NCBI GenBank assembly: GCA_018663035.1
Contig: JABJEX010000088.1
Coordinates: 1 to 52,246 of the forward strand
Direction of reading: 5' to 3'
From: Porticoccaceae bacterium
Lineage (GTDB): Bacteria; Pseudomonadota; Gammaproteobacteria; Pseudomonadales; Porticoccaceae
DNA length: 52,246 nt
Shown here: one piece after another, positions 9,936 to 19,556 of the stretch
Numbering within the stretch: position 1 is the first letter of the stretch
Layout: every line of letters begins with the position of its first letter
Program-made: the position numbers and the translations under genes
Notes under the pieces: model-generated
Database searches by the model: none
What the model was told of the DNA's origin: nothing
The model's input: the letters and a program-made list of their open reading frames with translations, nothing else

Positions 9936-10598
9936 ATGTCAAAGGTTAAAGATACTTTATTAGAGCCGGTTGTTGCCAATAACCCTATTGCGCTACAAAT
10001 CCTAGGAATCTGTTCGGCGCTGGCCGTGACCTCAAGTATGAAGGTTGCCTTTGTTATGTGCTTAGCACTGACGATCGTATGTGCCTTTTCTAACCTGTTT
10101 GTTTCTATTATCCGCAATCATATTCCCAACAGCATTCGCATTATCGTCCAGATGACTATTATTGCGTCTCTGGTAATTATGGTGGATCAGGTCCTCAAAG
10201 CAGTTGCTTACGATATCAGCAAACAGCTGTCGGTCTTCGTGGGTTTGATTATCACTAACTGTATTGTGATGGGTCGCGCTGAAGCCTTTGCCATGAAAAA
10301 CCCTCCAATGCCTAGTTTTTACGACGGCATAGGTAACGGTTTGGGCTACAGCATGGTGTTGATGGTGGTGGCTTTCTTCCGCGAGTTGTTCGGTGCAGGC
10401 ACCCTCTGGGGCTATGAAGTACTGGCGTTGACTACTGATGGTGGCTGGTATGTCGCCAACGGTATGATGTTAATGCCTCCGAGCGCTTTCTTTCTGATTG
10501 GCCTGTTAATCTGGGTGATTCGCATAAGGGACAAAAAGCAGGTGGAACAGCCCGACTTTAAAATTACTGCCAATAGTCGTCCGAGCGAGGTGGCCTAA
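9936..10598 (+). CDS. nqrD: Na+-NQR subunit D
   Basis: 220 aa, hydrophobic inner-membrane subunit with about six helices. NqrD and NqrE are related to RnfE/RnfA and in solved structures hold an iron centre between them in the membrane. Family stretches seen are [22 protein letters not shown] near the N-terminus and [26 protein letters not shown] in the middle. It starts 3 bp after nqrC, and its last base is the first base of the nqrE ATG (TAATG), so the two are tightly coupled. Confidence 0.96.
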   Translation: MSKVKDTLLEPVVANNPIALQILGICSALAVTSSMKVAFVMCLALTIVCAFSNLFVSIIRNHIPNSIRIIVQMTIIASLVIMVDQVLKAVAYDISKQLSVFVGLIITNCIVMGRAEAFAMKNPPMPSFYDGIGNGLGYSMVLMVVAFFRELFGAGTLWGYEVLALTTDGGWYVANGMMLMPPSAFFLIGLLIWVIRIRDKKQVEQPDFKITANSRPSEVA

Positions 10599-11206
10599 TG
10601 GAACATTATCTGAGTTTATTAGTACGCTCGATTTTCATCGACAACATCGCCCTGAGCATGTTTTTGGGGATGTGTACCTTTTTGGCTCTGTCGAAAAAAA
10701 TTGATGCTGCCATAGGTCTGGGTATCGCTGTTATTGTGGTACAGACCATTACAGTGCCAGTTAATAATCTGCTGCTTACCTATCTTTTGGCCGATGGTGC
10801 GCTTGCCTGGGCTGGTCTACCTGATGTTGATCTGAGCTTTTTGATGTATCTGTGCTTTATCGGCGTGATTGCAGCCATGGTTCAGATATTGGAGATGGTG
10901 CTGGATAAATACGTGCCGGCTCTCTACAACGCGCTGGGTGTATTTCTCCCGTTGATTACAGTGAACTGTGCCATATTGGGTGGTTCATTGCTGATGGCAG
11001 AACGTGGCTTTGATTTGGCTGAATCAGTGGTTTACGGCCTGGGGTCTGGTACCTCCTGGGCACTGGCGATCGCGGTGTTGGCTGGTATCCGCGAAAAATT
11101 AAAATATAGTGATGTTCCAGAAGGCCTTCAGGGGCTGGGCATCGTATTTATTACCGTAGGGTTGATCTCGCTGGGCTTTATGTCCTTTGGCGGCATCGAT
11201 ATCTAA
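10598..11206 (+). CDS. nqrE: Na+-NQR subunit E
   Basis: 202 aa, hydrophobic inner-membrane partner of NqrD. It opens [19 protein letters not shown] and contains the conserved NCAILGG segment (residues about 128-134), where family members carry a conserved Cys close to the membrane iron site. Length and order are exactly as in other nqr operons. Its ATG overlaps the nqrD stop by one base. A 56-bp gap with GGAGAAG follows before nqrF, the largest gap between the structural genes. Confidence 0.96.
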   Translation: MEHYLSLLVRSIFIDNIALSMFLGMCTFLALSKKIDAAIGLGIAVIVVQTITVPVNNLLLTYLLADGALAWAGLPDVDLSFLMYLCFIGVIAAMVQILEMVLDKYVPALYNALGVFLPLITVNCAILGGSLLMAERGFDLAESVVYGLGSGTSWALAIAVLAGIREKLKYSDVPEGLQGLGIVFITVGLISLGFMSFGGIDI

Positions 11207-11262
11207 CTGTGTGCCTAGCGCTCGCAACTGAGAGACCTGTAATAACGGAGAAGTAACAGAGT

Positions 11263-12486
11263 ATGAATACTGAAATTATTCTTGGTGTAGGTATGTTTAC
11301 CGCCGTGATTCTAGCGCTGGTGGCCTTTATTTTGGCTGCACGCAGTAAGCTGGTTTCCTCAGGCAACGTGAATATTGTTATCAACGGTGAGAAAACCATC
11401 ACTGTGCCAGCTGGAGACAAGTTATTGCAGACTCTCTCTAATGCTGGACTGTTTCTGCCGTCAGCCTGTGGTGGCGGTGGTAGCTGCGCACAGTGTAAAT
11501 GTGTGATCACCGAAGGCGGCGGCGCTATGCTGCCCACCGAAGAGAGCCACTTTAACCGCCGAGAAGCGGCAGAGGGCTGGAGACTTTCCTGTCAGACTCC
11601 TGTTAAACAGGATATGAAGGTCGAGGTGCCAGAAGAAGTTTTTGGTGTTAAGCGTTGGGAATGTACTGTTGAGTCCAACCCCAATGTGGCGACTTTCATT
11701 AAAGAGCTGACCCTCAAGTTGCCAGAGGGTGAAGATGTAGATTTTCGCGCTGGCGGTTATGTTCAGCTGGAGTGCCCTCCGCATCATATCAAATACTCTG
11801 ACTTTGATATTGAAGAAGAGTACCGCGGTGACTGGGAGCGATTCGGCTTCTTCAAACATGAATCTATTGTTAAAGAAACTGTAGTCCGCGCATACTCTAT
11901 GGCTAACTACCCCGAAGAGAAGGGGATAGTGAAATTTAATATCCGTATTGCGACTCCGCCTCCGGGATCCACGGGGATTGTACCGGGACAGATGTCGTCC
12001 TACGTATTTAGTCTTAAGCCGGGCGATAAGATCTCAGTCTATGGCCCCTTCGGCGAGTTCTTTGCCAAGGATACTGAGGCTGAGATGGTCTTTATTGGCG
12101 GTGGTGCAGGTATGGCACCGATGCGCTCACATATCTTCGACCAACTCAAGCGTCTCAAGTCTGATCGCAAGATCAGCTTCTGGTACGGTGCTCGCTCGTT
12201 GCGTGAATGCTTCTATGACGATGAATACGATATGCTGGCCGCCGAAAATGATAACTTTGACTGGCACCTGGCACTGTCTGATCCTCAGCCGGAAGATAAC
12301 TGGGATGGTCTGACTGGCTTTATCCATAATGTGTTATACGAGCAGTATCTCAAGGATCACGAGGCTCCAGAGGACTGTGAGTTCTATATGTGTGGGCCAC
12401 CTATGATGAACGCAGCAGTGGTAAAGATGTTGGTAGATCTGGGTGTCGAGCAGGAAAACATCTTCCTCGATGACTTTGGTGGATAA
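11263..12486 (+). CDS. nqrF: Na+-NQR subunit F (NADH dehydrogenase, 2Fe-2S and FAD)
   Basis: 407 aa. NqrF is the electron entry point: it oxidises NADH with FAD and passes electrons to a [2Fe-2S] cluster. In order there is one N-terminal membrane helix ([21 protein letters not shown]), a plant-type ferredoxin domain with cluster ligands Cys69, Cys75, Cys78 and Cys110, then a ferredoxin-reductase domain. The latter has the FAD motif RAYSMANYP and the NADH-binding motifs [12 protein letters not shown] and [12 protein letters not shown]. The C-terminus LDDFGG is typical. It overlaps the start of apbE by 17 bp, and a terminator-like hairpin follows the stop within apbE (see separate entry). Confidence 0.97.
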   Translation: MNTEIILGVGMFTAVILALVAFILAARSKLVSSGNVNIVINGEKTITVPAGDKLLQTLSNAGLFLPSACGGGGSCAQCKCVITEGGGAMLPTEESHFNRREAAEGWRLSCQTPVKQDMKVEVPEEVFGVKRWECTVESNPNVATFIKELTLKLPEGEDVDFRAGGYVQLECPPHHIKYSDFDIEEEYRGDWERFGFFKHESIVKETVVRAYSMANYPEEKGIVKFNIRIATPPPGSTGIVPGQMSSYVFSLKPGDKISVYGPFGEFFAKDTEAEMVFIGGGAGMAPMRSHIFDQLKRLKSDRKISFWYGARSLRECFYDDEYDMLAAENDNFDWHLALSDPQPEDNWDGLTGFIHNVLYEQYLKDHEAPEDCEFYMCGPPMMNAAVVKMLVDLGVEQENIFLDDFGG

Positions 12487-13537
12487 GTCATTGTGGGGTT
12501 CAAAAATAACGGGGCTTCCTAACAGAGCCTCGTTTTTTCTTTCTGCGCTGACGGTTTTCTGTCTGCTTGGGCTGGCTGGTTGCGACTCAAGACCTGAGGT
12601 CATCAATATCAGTGGCACTAAGATGGGCACTAGTTACCATATTACGGTCGTGGCTGATCAACCGGCGCCGGCTGATCTGGCAGCACGTATTGATGCAGCT
12701 CTGGACCTAGTTGACCTGTCAATGTCTACCTACAAACCAAGCTCAGAATTAAGCCAATTCAATCAGCTGCCTGTGAGTCAGCAACAAGCTATTAGCGCAG
12801 AGTTCTCCCAGGTTCTAGACATCAGCCGAGATGTTTGGGCACAGTCGTCAGGTGCTTTTGATCCCACAGTGGGTCCTTTGATCGACCTGTGGGGCTTTGG
12901 ACCTGTGCCTGCTAAGGATACGCTACCAAGTGATCAGGCAATTGCACTGGCACTCCAAGGCGTAGGGTTCGAGCATGTGCAGCAATCGGCACAAACGATT
13001 AGCAAGCGTCACCCAGTGCGCCTTGATTTATCTGCGGTGGCTAAAGGCTATGCTGTTGATCTCGTGGCTGACCTACTTGAGATGTTAGCGCTACCAGACT
13101 ATCTGGTAGAAGTGGGTGGCGAGATACGTCTCGGTGGCTCTAATCCAGAGGGCGAGGCTTGGCGTGTTGCGGTGGAGATGCCCAGTTTAATGCCCCAGAT
13201 TCAGACCGTGATTGCCGCAAGAGACACTGCAGTAGCCACATCGGGCGATTATCGCAATTACTTTGAGAAAGACGGCAAACGCTACTCCCACACCTTAGAT
13301 CCGCGCACTGGCCGGCCCATAACCCATAGTCTGGCTTCTGTCACCGTATTGGCTGAGACCTGCGCCTACGCAGATGCTTGGGCAACGGCGCTGATGGTGT
13401 TAGGCGAGGAGCAGGGCATGGCCCTAGCCGAGACGTTGCAATTGCCAGTGTATATGCTGTTAAAAGACGCTGATGGTTTTAAGGCGATCAGTAGCACCGC
13501 TTTTGCGCCTTTTTTAACGAGACAACAAGAGATATAA
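12470..13537 (+). CDS. apbE: ApbE FMN transferase (flavinylates NqrB and NqrC), lipoprotein
   Basis: 355 aa from ATG 12470. ApbE uses FAD to attach FMN to Thr of D-G-x-x-G-A-T motifs on the periplasmic side, which are the motifs seen in NqrB and NqrC here. The N-terminus has a signal segment ending in the lipobox LAGC, so it is a predicted lipoprotein. Family motifs include [53 protein letters not shown] and [12 protein letters not shown]. The start is not fully certain: ATG 12470, TTG 12476, GTG 12479 and TTG 12491 are all in frame, but every option lies upstream of the hairpin at 12508-12538. The position right after nqrF is standard. Confidence 0.94.
   Translation: MTLVDKSLWGSKITGLPNRASFFLSALTVFCLLGLAGCDSRPEVINISGTKMGTSYHITVVADQPAPADLAARIDAALDLVDLSMSTYKPSSELSQFNQLPVSQQQAISAEFSQVLDISRDVWAQSSGAFDPTVGPLIDLWGFGPVPAKDTLPSDQAIALALQGVGFEHVQQSAQTISKRHPVRLDLSAVAKGYAVDLVADLLEMLALPDYLVEVGGEIRLGGSNPEGEAWRVAVEMPSLMPQIQTVIAARDTAVATSGDYRNYFEKDGKRYSHTLDPRTGRPITHSLASVTVLAETCAYADAWATALMVLGEEQGMALAETLQLPVYMLLKDADGFKAISSTAFAPFLTRQQEI
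12508..12538 (+). terminator. Terminator-like hairpin just after nqrF, inside apbE
   Basis: CGGGGCT (12510-12516) can pair with AGCCTCG (12526-12532), with one G-T wobble. Two flanking A-T pairs extend the stem, the loop is 9 nt, and six T follow directly (12533-12538). This has the form of a Rho-independent terminator 22 bp after the nqrF stop, yet it lies within the signal-peptide codons of apbE. It may partly terminate nqrA-F transcripts and lower expression of apbE, nqrM and sthA. Confidence 0.55.
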
Positions 13538-13541
13538 ATCC

Positions 13542-13784
13542 ATGGCCGAGATTTTACTGGCGATAGTAATGTTTGGGGTACTGATTGCTGCTATGGCGAT
13601 CGGCGTACTTATGGGTGGTAAACCTATCTCTGGTTCCTGTGGCGGTGTTGGAGCTGCCCTAGGTGAGGACAATTACAACTGTGATATATGTGGCGGTGAC
13701 CCGAATAAATGTGACGAGCAAACAGATCCTGATGCTTCATCCATAGCCTACAATGCCGCAGATTCGAATAAGGGTTCTAAATAA
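13542..13784 (+). CDS. nqrM: NqrM, Na+-NQR maturation factor
   Basis: 80 aa, formerly DUF539. NqrM is a small membrane-anchored protein required to assemble the iron centre of the Na+-NQR in the inner membrane. It has one N-terminal helix ([21 protein letters not shown]) followed by a compact Cys-rich domain with the pattern SGSCGGVG, then [11 protein letters not shown], giving four Cys residues. It starts 4 bp after apbE and ends 2 bp before sthA, so it is part of the nqr transcription unit. Confidence 0.93.
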   Translation: MAEILLAIVMFGVLIAAMAIGVLMGGKPISGSCGGVGAALGEDNYNCDICGGDPNKCDEQTDPDASSIAYNAADSNKGSK

Positions 13785-13786
13785 GT

Positions 13787-15214
13787 ATGTCTGATTTTTC
13801 CTATGACCTAGTGGTAATTGGAAGTGGTCCTGCGGGAGAGGGCGCTGCCATGAGCGCAGTCAAATTGGGCTGGAAAGTTGCTGTAGTCGATGAAAGAGCT
13901 ATGGCTGGCGGTGGCTGCACCCATCTTGGCACTATTCCCTCTAAGGCTCTGCGTCACTCTGTGCGTCGTATGATGCAATACAACACAATGCCGATGTTCC
14001 GCGCAGTGGGAGACCCCAAGTGGTTCTCTTTTCCTGAGGTTATGAAAGCCGCAGATGATGTAATTACCAAACAGGTTCAGGGTCGCACCAAAGGTTATGC
14101 TCGCTACCGCGTGCAGATGCATATAGGCCGTGCAAAATTTACCAGTCCCCATGAGATTTCAGTTACCGATAAAGATGGCAAAGTCATCAGCGTCAGGGGG
14201 GAGCACTTTCTTATTGCCACCGGATCTAGTCCCTACAGACCGGATGATATTGATTTTAGCCACCCGGCGATTTTTGACAGTGACAGCATTCTTAAGCTGG
14301 ATAGCACACCACGTAACATCATTATTTATGGCGCAGGTGTTATTGGCTGTGAGTACGCTTCGATCTTCTCTGGCCTAGATACTCGAGTTGATCTGATTAA
14401 TACCAGAGAGTGGTTGATGAGCTTTCTGGATGATGAAATCTCTGATGCGCTCAGCTACCACCTGAGAGATCTCAATGTGATGGTGCGCCACAACGAAGAG
14501 TATGAGCGTGTGACCACCAGTGAACATGGCGTGACGCTTGAACTAAAGTCTGGCAAGCGTATCCATGGTGAAGCACTGTTGTGGAGCAATGGCCGTTCAG
14601 GCAATACCAAGAATCTCGGTCTAGAAAATGTTGGACTACAGGCTGATGAGCGGGGCCAGATTGCCGTCAACAAAGATTATCAAACAGCGGTCAAGCACAT
14701 CTATGCAGCGGGCGATGTGATAGGTTGGCCGGCGCTAGCGGGCGCTGCTTATGATCAGGGTCGTTTTGCTGCCGCCCATATGTGCGAAACTGAAGATCAG
14801 TATCGAGTTGATGATGTGGCTACCGGAATCTGGACTATTCCTGAGATTAGCTATGTGGGTAAAAACGAAGCAGAGCTGACAGAGAAAAAGATTCCCTACG
14901 AGATTGGTCGTGCCTATTTCAAAGATACGGCTCGTGCTCATATCTCTGGTGAAGAAGTGGGAATGCTAAAGATTCTGTTTCACCAAGATACCTTAGAGAT
15001 TCTCGGGATTCATTGCTTTGGTGCTGAGGCGGCAGAGATTATCCACATTGGCCAGGCGATTATGAATCAGAAAGGTGAGGCTAACAGTATTAAGTACTTC
15101 CTGCGCACCACATTTAACTATCCCACCATGGCCGAGGCCTACCGAATAGCCTCAATGAACGGTCTAAATCGAGTTAGCCGCGAACATCGCGTCTTTGGGG
15201 ACAAGCAAAAGTAA
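13787..15214 (+). CDS. sthA: Soluble pyridine nucleotide transhydrogenase
   Basis: 475 aa, cytosolic FAD flavoprotein that transfers hydride between NADPH and NAD+, typically draining excess NADPH. The N-terminal FAD motif is [18 protein letters not shown] and the central NAD(P) motif [17 protein letters not shown]; a C-terminal dimerisation domain follows. It resembles lipoamide dehydrogenase, but the redox-active disulfide is missing: the region reads [12 protein letters not shown], with only one Cys and Thr in place of the second. That is the known hallmark of SthA. The position 2 bp after nqrM ties it to the NADH-oxidising Nqr operon; the same order is known in Pseudomonas. Confidence 0.95.
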   Translation: MSDFSYDLVVIGSGPAGEGAAMSAVKLGWKVAVVDERAMAGGGCTHLGTIPSKALRHSVRRMMQYNTMPMFRAVGDPKWFSFPEVMKAADDVITKQVQGRTKGYARYRVQMHIGRAKFTSPHEISVTDKDGKVISVRGEHFLIATGSSPYRPDDIDFSHPAIFDSDSILKLDSTPRNIIIYGAGVIGCEYASIFSGLDTRVDLINTREWLMSFLDDEISDALSYHLRDLNVMVRHNEEYERVTTSEHGVTLELKSGKRIHGEALLWSNGRSGNTKNLGLENVGLQADERGQIAVNKDYQTAVKHIYAAGDVIGWPALAGAAYDQGRFAAAHMCETEDQYRVDDVATGIWTIPEISYVGKNEAELTEKKIPYEIGRAYFKDTARAHISGEEVGMLKILFHQDTLEILGIHCFGAEAAEIIHIGQAIMNQKGEANSIKYFLRTTFNYPTMAEAYRIASMNGLNRVSREHRVFGDKQK

Positions 15215-15218
15215 AACC

Positions 15219-15575
15219 TTATTGTTGGCTAGTGTCAGTCTGTGGTTTTACCACTGCGTGAAGCAGTAGGTTTTTTTCAAAGTACAGAACAAAATCGGCG
15301 TAAACCCATCGAGAAATGGGTGGGTCGCCGATTACTGCATATTTTTCCTGCGGCTCACCCATGGTTTTCAATACCTGCCTCTTGGTTTCTCCGCGCTGCG
15401 GCAACCTAAGATCTGAATCTAGGGTCTGGGTGCCCAGCGGCAATGTCAGGGTTTCGATTTGAGTGACTGCTGTGTTTTGTGTGTTGGGCTTTTCGCTGGG
15501 CTCTGGCAACTGCGCTTGGGCCAACAGCCCATTGCTACAGCTGATACCAATGACAGCTAAAATCAATTGTTTCAT
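15219..15575 (-). CDS. Small exported protein of unknown function
   Basis: 118 aa from ATG 15575, chosen because AGGA sits about 9 nt upstream; a second in-frame ATG at 15584 is too close to that AGGA. The N-terminus MKQLILAVIGISCSNGLLAQA is a clear signal peptide with an AxA cleavage site, so the product is probably periplasmic. The mature part has a Pro/Gln-rich linker, then a conserved-looking block RGETKRQVLKTMGEPQEKY followed by ISRWVYADFVLYFEKN. This layout is reminiscent of BamE/SmpA-like small domains, where MGEP-type turns recur, but I cannot assign a family with certainty. It lies tail to tail with sthA and is divergent from lolC. A similar small gene lies near sth in Pseudomonas (from memory). 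Confidence 0.7.
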   Translation of the reverse strand: MKQLILAVIGISCSNGLLAQAQLPEPSEKPNTQNTAVTQIETLTLPLGTQTLDSDLRLPQRGETKRQVLKTMGEPQEKYAVIGDPPISRWVYADFVLYFEKNLLLHAVVKPQTDTSQQ

Positions 15576-15708
15576 GCTAAACATCCTGTCTGGCGATTGA
15601 TTGGTGAGCTAATTGTAGGTGATAGTCAGAGGCAAAACCTCTATTGATTGGCATTACTGATATCGACTGCATGTTGTTTGTGGCTGGGCTTTCGGGTTTA
15701 ATCCCTGC

Positions 15709-16956
15709 ATGCTTAAAAACCTCCCACTCTTTATCGGCTTGCGTTACACCCGCAGTAAACGCAGGGAAGGATTTGTGTCCTTTATTTCTGGTTTCTCACT
15801 ACTAGCCATGGCCTTAGGGGTGATGGCATTGATTGTTGTGCTGTCAGTAATGAATGGGTTTGATCGCGAGATCAAGAGTCGATTACTTAAGGTGGTTCCC
15901 CATGTGACGGCCACAGCTGCAGAGGGCTTCTCCAGCGCGCAGATAACCGAGCTTGAGCAGCGTCTAGTGGGGAATCAATCATTAGTGCAGTCGGTGACGC
16001 CTATGGTGCAGAGTTTTGTAATGCTGTCTTATCAGTCGCAGCAGGCTGGCGTGATGATGCAGGGGCTCGACCAGCAATGGCCGATTGCTCGATTGCTTGA
16101 ACACAATATGCTCGCTGGCCACATCGAGCAGCTCCAACCAGGCGAGTTCGGTATTGTGCTAGGCAGTCAGGTTGCGCGCCGACTGGGTGCGTTTGTTGGT
16201 GACAGATTGCAGCTCACCATGCCCATGGTCAGTATTACGCCGGCGGGCGTTTTTCCCAGAATGAAAACCATGACCCTGATCGGCATATTTCAGGTCGGGG
16301 CTCAGGTTGATAGTTCGGTCAGTTTTGTACATCAGCAGGATGCTCGCCGGTTACTGCAACTTGGCGATCGCTATCCCGGGCTTCAGATACAGCTATACGA
16401 CGCCTACCAAGCCGATAGCTGGCGCCAGAATCATCAGCCGCAGCTACCTCAGGCCAACTGGCGCTCATGGACAGATGCCATGGGCACATTGTTTCAGGCC
16501 ATGGCAATGGAAAAACTCGTGGTTGGCCTGTTGCTGTCGGTGATAATTGCTGTGGCTGCCTTTAACATAATTGCCAGTCTGGTGCTGATGGTGTCCGATA
16601 AGCGCAGAGATATCGCTGTGATCCGGACTCTGGGTGCATCCTCGCAGTTGGTGATGCAGGTGTTTATGGTGCAAGGTATGGCCGTGGCCAGTGTTGGTAT
16701 CGTTGTAGGTACTATACTAGGTTGCTTGCTGGGGTTTTTTATAGGGGATATTGTGGGTTTTATCGAGGCTTTCTCGGGCCTGTATCTGTTTGATCCCTCT
16801 GTGTACCTGATCAGTGCGCTGCCATCAGAGGTGCGTCTCGCCGATGTGGCTATGGTGGTAGGCAGTGCTTCTTTAATGAGTTTTTTAGCTACCCTTTATC
16901 CTGCTTGGCGAGCAGGCCAGGTGTTACCCGCGGAGGCGCTGCGCTATGACCAATAA
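15709..16956 (+). CDS. lolC: LolC, lipoprotein-releasing ABC transporter permease
   Basis: 415 aa, inner-membrane permease of the LolCDE complex, which extracts outer-membrane lipoproteins from the inner membrane and hands them to LolA. It begins LPLFIGLRYTRSKRREGFVSFIS, followed by a first membrane helix, a large periplasmic domain (residues about 45-265) and three C-terminal helices of the FtsX fold (VGLLLSVIIAVAAFNIIASL, KRRDIAVIRTLGAS). LolC and LolE are both present here, unlike the LolF type. Its end overlaps the lolD start by 11 bp. The ribosome-binding site is weak. Confidence 0.95.
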   Translation: MLKNLPLFIGLRYTRSKRREGFVSFISGFSLLAMALGVMALIVVLSVMNGFDREIKSRLLKVVPHVTATAAEGFSSAQITELEQRLVGNQSLVQSVTPMVQSFVMLSYQSQQAGVMMQGLDQQWPIARLLEHNMLAGHIEQLQPGEFGIVLGSQVARRLGAFVGDRLQLTMPMVSITPAGVFPRMKTMTLIGIFQVGAQVDSSVSFVHQQDARRLLQLGDRYPGLQIQLYDAYQADSWRQNHQPQLPQANWRSWTDAMGTLFQAMAMEKLVVGLLLSVIIAVAAFNIIASLVLMVSDKRRDIAVIRTLGASSQLVMQVFMVQGMAVASVGIVVGTILGCLLGFFIGDIVGFIEAFSGLYLFDPSVYLISALPSEVRLADVAMVVGSASLMSFLATLYPAWRAGQVLPAEALRYDQ

Positions 16957-17662
16957 GAATTCTGTACTGCTGGCCAACGACCTGTGTCGAAGCTACCAGC
17001 AGGCTGGTGCAGACCTAGAGGTACTCCGAGGAATCAATCTCGAGATAGCCAAAGGGGAAAAGCTCGCGATTGTTGGTGTTTCGGGCTCTGGTAAGACTAC
17101 GCTGCTCAACGTCTTGGGCGGTTTAGATAATGCTGATTCAGGAGCCGTTAGCCTCTGCGGTAAACCCTGGGATTCTCTGGATGCAACTGCCCGGGCAGCT
17201 TGGCGCAATCAGCACGTTGGGTTTGTCTATCAGTTTCATCATCTTTTGGCAGAGTTTTCGGCTCTGGAAAATGTTGCATTGCCACTTCTTATTGCCGGCC
17301 ACTCTGTGGCAGAGTCACGAGGTCGAGCAGCTGAACTACTGAGCAGGGTCGGTTTGGCAGAGCGGCTCAACCACCAGCCGGCAGAGCTTTCCGGCGGAGA
17401 GCGTCAGCGAGTCGCCGTTGCCCGGGCTCTGGTTACAGAACCCTCAGTTGTTTTAATGGACGAGCCAACAGGTAATCTTGATCCACATACGGCGGCAGCG
17501 CTGCTAGAGCTGCTTATGGAGCTCAATGATAGTTTGCAAATTTCCTTTGTGGTGGTAACCCATGACCCCAAAATTGCTGCCCTGATGGATCGCACTCTAA
17601 CTCTGGTAGACGGCTGCCTCCAGCCGGTGAACAGCGACCTTGCGGAGTCACAGATTGTATAG
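16946..17662 (+). CDS. lolD: LolD, lipoprotein-releasing ABC transporter ATPase
   Basis: 238 aa, the ATPase that powers LolCDE. Walker A is GVSGSGKTT, the ABC signature LSGGERQRVAVARAL, Walker B VVLMDEPTGNLD, and the switch His lies in VVTHD. It contains the Q-loop stretch FVYQFHHLL typical of LolD. It sits between lolC and lolE with overlaps on both sides (11 bp with lolC and about 8 bp with lolE), so the three proteins are likely made by coupled translation. Confidence 0.96.
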   Translation: MTNKNSVLLANDLCRSYQQAGADLEVLRGINLEIAKGEKLAIVGVSGSGKTTLLNVLGGLDNADSGAVSLCGKPWDSLDATARAAWRNQHVGFVYQFHHLLAEFSALENVALPLLIAGHSVAESRGRAAELLSRVGLAERLNHQPAELSGGERQRVAVARALVTEPSVVLMDEPTGNLDPHTAAALLELLMELNDSLQISFVVVTHDPKIAALMDRTLTLVDGCLQPVNSDLAESQIV

Positions 17663-18878
17663 GTCAGTGCCATTATTTGTTGGTCTGCGTTACTTTACCG
17701 CTGGTGGTCGAGGCAATCTTTTACTGTCGTTTATTTCGTTACTGGCTATAGCAGGGCTGGCACTGGGAGTTGCACTGCTGGTCATAGTGCTGTCAGTGAT
17801 GAATGGTTTTGATCGAGAGTTGCGTGAGAGGATTCTAGCCGTAGTGCCCCCCATTCAGCTGATTCACAGTAGCGGAATACCAGACTGGAAGGCTCAGCAG
17901 CAACAAATTGCTGGGTTGGAGCATGTTACCGAAGTCACACCGTTTAATCAGGTAGAGGGCCTGATTTACAGCAGCAACCAGTCCAAACCTATTCAGTTAC
18001 TGGGTCTTGCTCCAGAGGCGATGCCTCAGGGCCTGCAACTAACATTAGATCAGCAGGGTTTGGTGCTGCCCGGCGCCAACCAGTTGTTGCTTCCACAGCC
18101 CTTGGCCGAAGAGCTTAATCTGGTCGCTGGCCAGCGTGCCAGTCTCATTATTCCCGGGGTCCAGGGCGCCAAAACTGCGATCTATCCCTTTATCGTTGAG
18201 GGTGTTTTTTCAACCCGTACCGAATTAGATCAAAGACTCGGTCTAGCCTCATTGCAGCAGGTTGCTCAGATAGCGGGACAGCCGGGATTAGTACAGGGGT
18301 TTAGGGTGCAGATCGACGATCAATTTGCAGCCCGAAAAATTGGCTTCCAACTGGTTGAGCAGCTGCCCTTTGGTTATGGTTTCCGCGACTGGTTTCAGAC
18401 CCATGGAAACCTATATCAGGCGATCCAGCTATCTCGCAATATGGTCGGGTTACTGATCTTTCTTATTGTTGCCATCGCCGCCTTTAATGTGGTTTCAATG
18501 TTGATGATGTCGGTGATTAACAAGCGAAAAGATATCGCAATCCTCCAGACTCTTGGGCTGTCGCGGGCAGATTTGGTGCGTCTATTTTTAACTCAGGGCG
18601 CCATGATAGGTCTATTTGGCATCAGTATCGGCATTGCGGTTGGCGTGGCGGGTTGTTTCTGGGTTGCAGACTTGGTGACTTGGTTTGAGTCCCTAATGGG
18701 AATGCGCTTTCTTAACAGTGCTATCTACCCAATTGATTTTGTACCTGTAGATTTGCGGTGGCCCGATGTATTGTCAGTGGCGTTGGTGGCTATTGTTTTG
18801 ACAGTGCTGGCAACCATTTACCCCGCGTTGCGTGCCAGTCGTATCGTTCCTGCCCAGGAACTGCGCTTCGAAGGCTAG
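17655..18878 (+). CDS. lolE: LolE, lipoprotein-releasing ABC transporter permease (TTG start likely)
   Basis: About 407 aa, second FtsX-fold permease of LolCDE and paralogous to LolC. The opening VPLFVGLRYFTAGGRGNLLLSFISLL and the motif VMNGFDRELRERIL parallel LolC. No ATG is available at the 5' end. TTG 17655 has GGAG 7 nt upstream (17644-17647) and is favoured. TTG 17640 and GTG 17667 are alternatives. The C-terminal helices include MVGLLIFLIVAIAAFNVVSML and NKRKDIAILQTLGLS. Its stop overlaps by 4 bp with the stop of the convergent DUF2062 gene. Confidence 0.92.
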   Translation: MYRSVPLFVGLRYFTAGGRGNLLLSFISLLAIAGLALGVALLVIVLSVMNGFDRELRERILAVVPPIQLIHSSGIPDWKAQQQQIAGLEHVTEVTPFNQVEGLIYSSNQSKPIQLLGLAPEAMPQGLQLTLDQQGLVLPGANQLLLPQPLAEELNLVAGQRASLIIPGVQGAKTAIYPFIVEGVFSTRTELDQRLGLASLQQVAQIAGQPGLVQGFRVQIDDQFAARKIGFQLVEQLPFGYGFRDWFQTHGNLYQAIQLSRNMVGLLIFLIVAIAAFNVVSMLMMSVINKRKDIAILQTLGLSRADLVRLFLTQGAMIGLFGISIGIAVGVAGCFWVADLVTWFESLMGMRFLNSAIYPIDFVPVDLRWPDVLSVALVAIVLTVLATIYPALRASRIVPAQELRFEG

Positions 18879-19408
18879 ATGCCTTGCTTCCTCTTGAGTC
18901 GCAAGTCTTTGCGGGCTTCCCAATTTTTGATGACTTTCCAGCGCCAGAGGTAGCGAATTGAAAAATACCCTATGGTGGCGAAAACGATTCCGCACAGCAG
19001 GCTGCCAGCTACCAGGGGCAGTAGGACTCCCGCGCCAAGATTACTAAACCATTCCCAGCTCAGGGACATGGTAAATTCCGTTGGCGCCGTGCCCAGCAAA
19101 TAGCTACCCAGCCTGTGGGTCAGATAGAACATTGGTGGGATGGTTACAGGGTTGCTGATCCATATAACGATCAATCCAATCGGCAGGTTTGCGCCCAACC
19201 AAAAACACATAAATGCAGCGATTATTGTCTGTGCCGGCAATGGAATAAACGCACAAAAAATACCGACAAACACGGCCAGAGACACAGAGTGCCGATTGAG
19301 ATGAAACAGATTGGGATCATGGGATAAACGATTAACCCAGCGCAGCGAAGAGCGATTGAGCAGCTTGCTGATATCAGGTAGAAACCGATGAATAATTTTG
19401 CGTGGCAT
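18875..19408 (-). CDS. DUF2062 membrane protein
   Basis: 177 aa. DUF2062 proteins are small inner-membrane proteins of unknown function common in Proteobacteria, often next to lol or comEC-type genes. Visible features are a basic N-terminus (MPRKIIHRFLPD), the family block HLNRHSVSLAVFVGIFCAFIPLP, a hydrophobic hairpin (IIAAFMCFWLGANLPIGLIVIWISNPVT), and a last helix (LLPLVAGSLLCGIVFATIGYFSIRYLWRWK). The conserved NPVT motif is present. It converges on lolE with a 4-bp overlap of stop codons, so it is transcribed separately. Confidence 0.85.
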   Translation of the reverse strand: MPRKIIHRFLPDISKLLNRSSLRWVNRLSHDPNLFHLNRHSVSLAVFVGIFCAFIPLPAQTIIAAFMCFWLGANLPIGLIVIWISNPVTIPPMFYLTHRLGSYLLGTAPTEFTMSLSWEWFSNLGAGVLLPLVAGSLLCGIVFATIGYFSIRYLWRWKVIKNWEARKDLRLKRKQGI

Positions 19409-19556
19409 GCAGGCCCGTTTATCCGTTTTGATGGCGGCGCTATTATGCCCGCATTAATATTAGGTAACTAGTTAAAATACGCGTTAAAACCAGACATAGT
19501 TTACCCAGCCAGTTACAATAAACACTGCAGAATTTAACTCAGTTGGACAGGCTCCC

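Noticed and set aside
13787-15214. Dihydrolipoamide dehydrogenase or mercuric/glutathione reductase
   Set aside because: The redox disulfide is missing (only one Cys before IPSK), which is the SthA pattern; the position beside nqr agrees.
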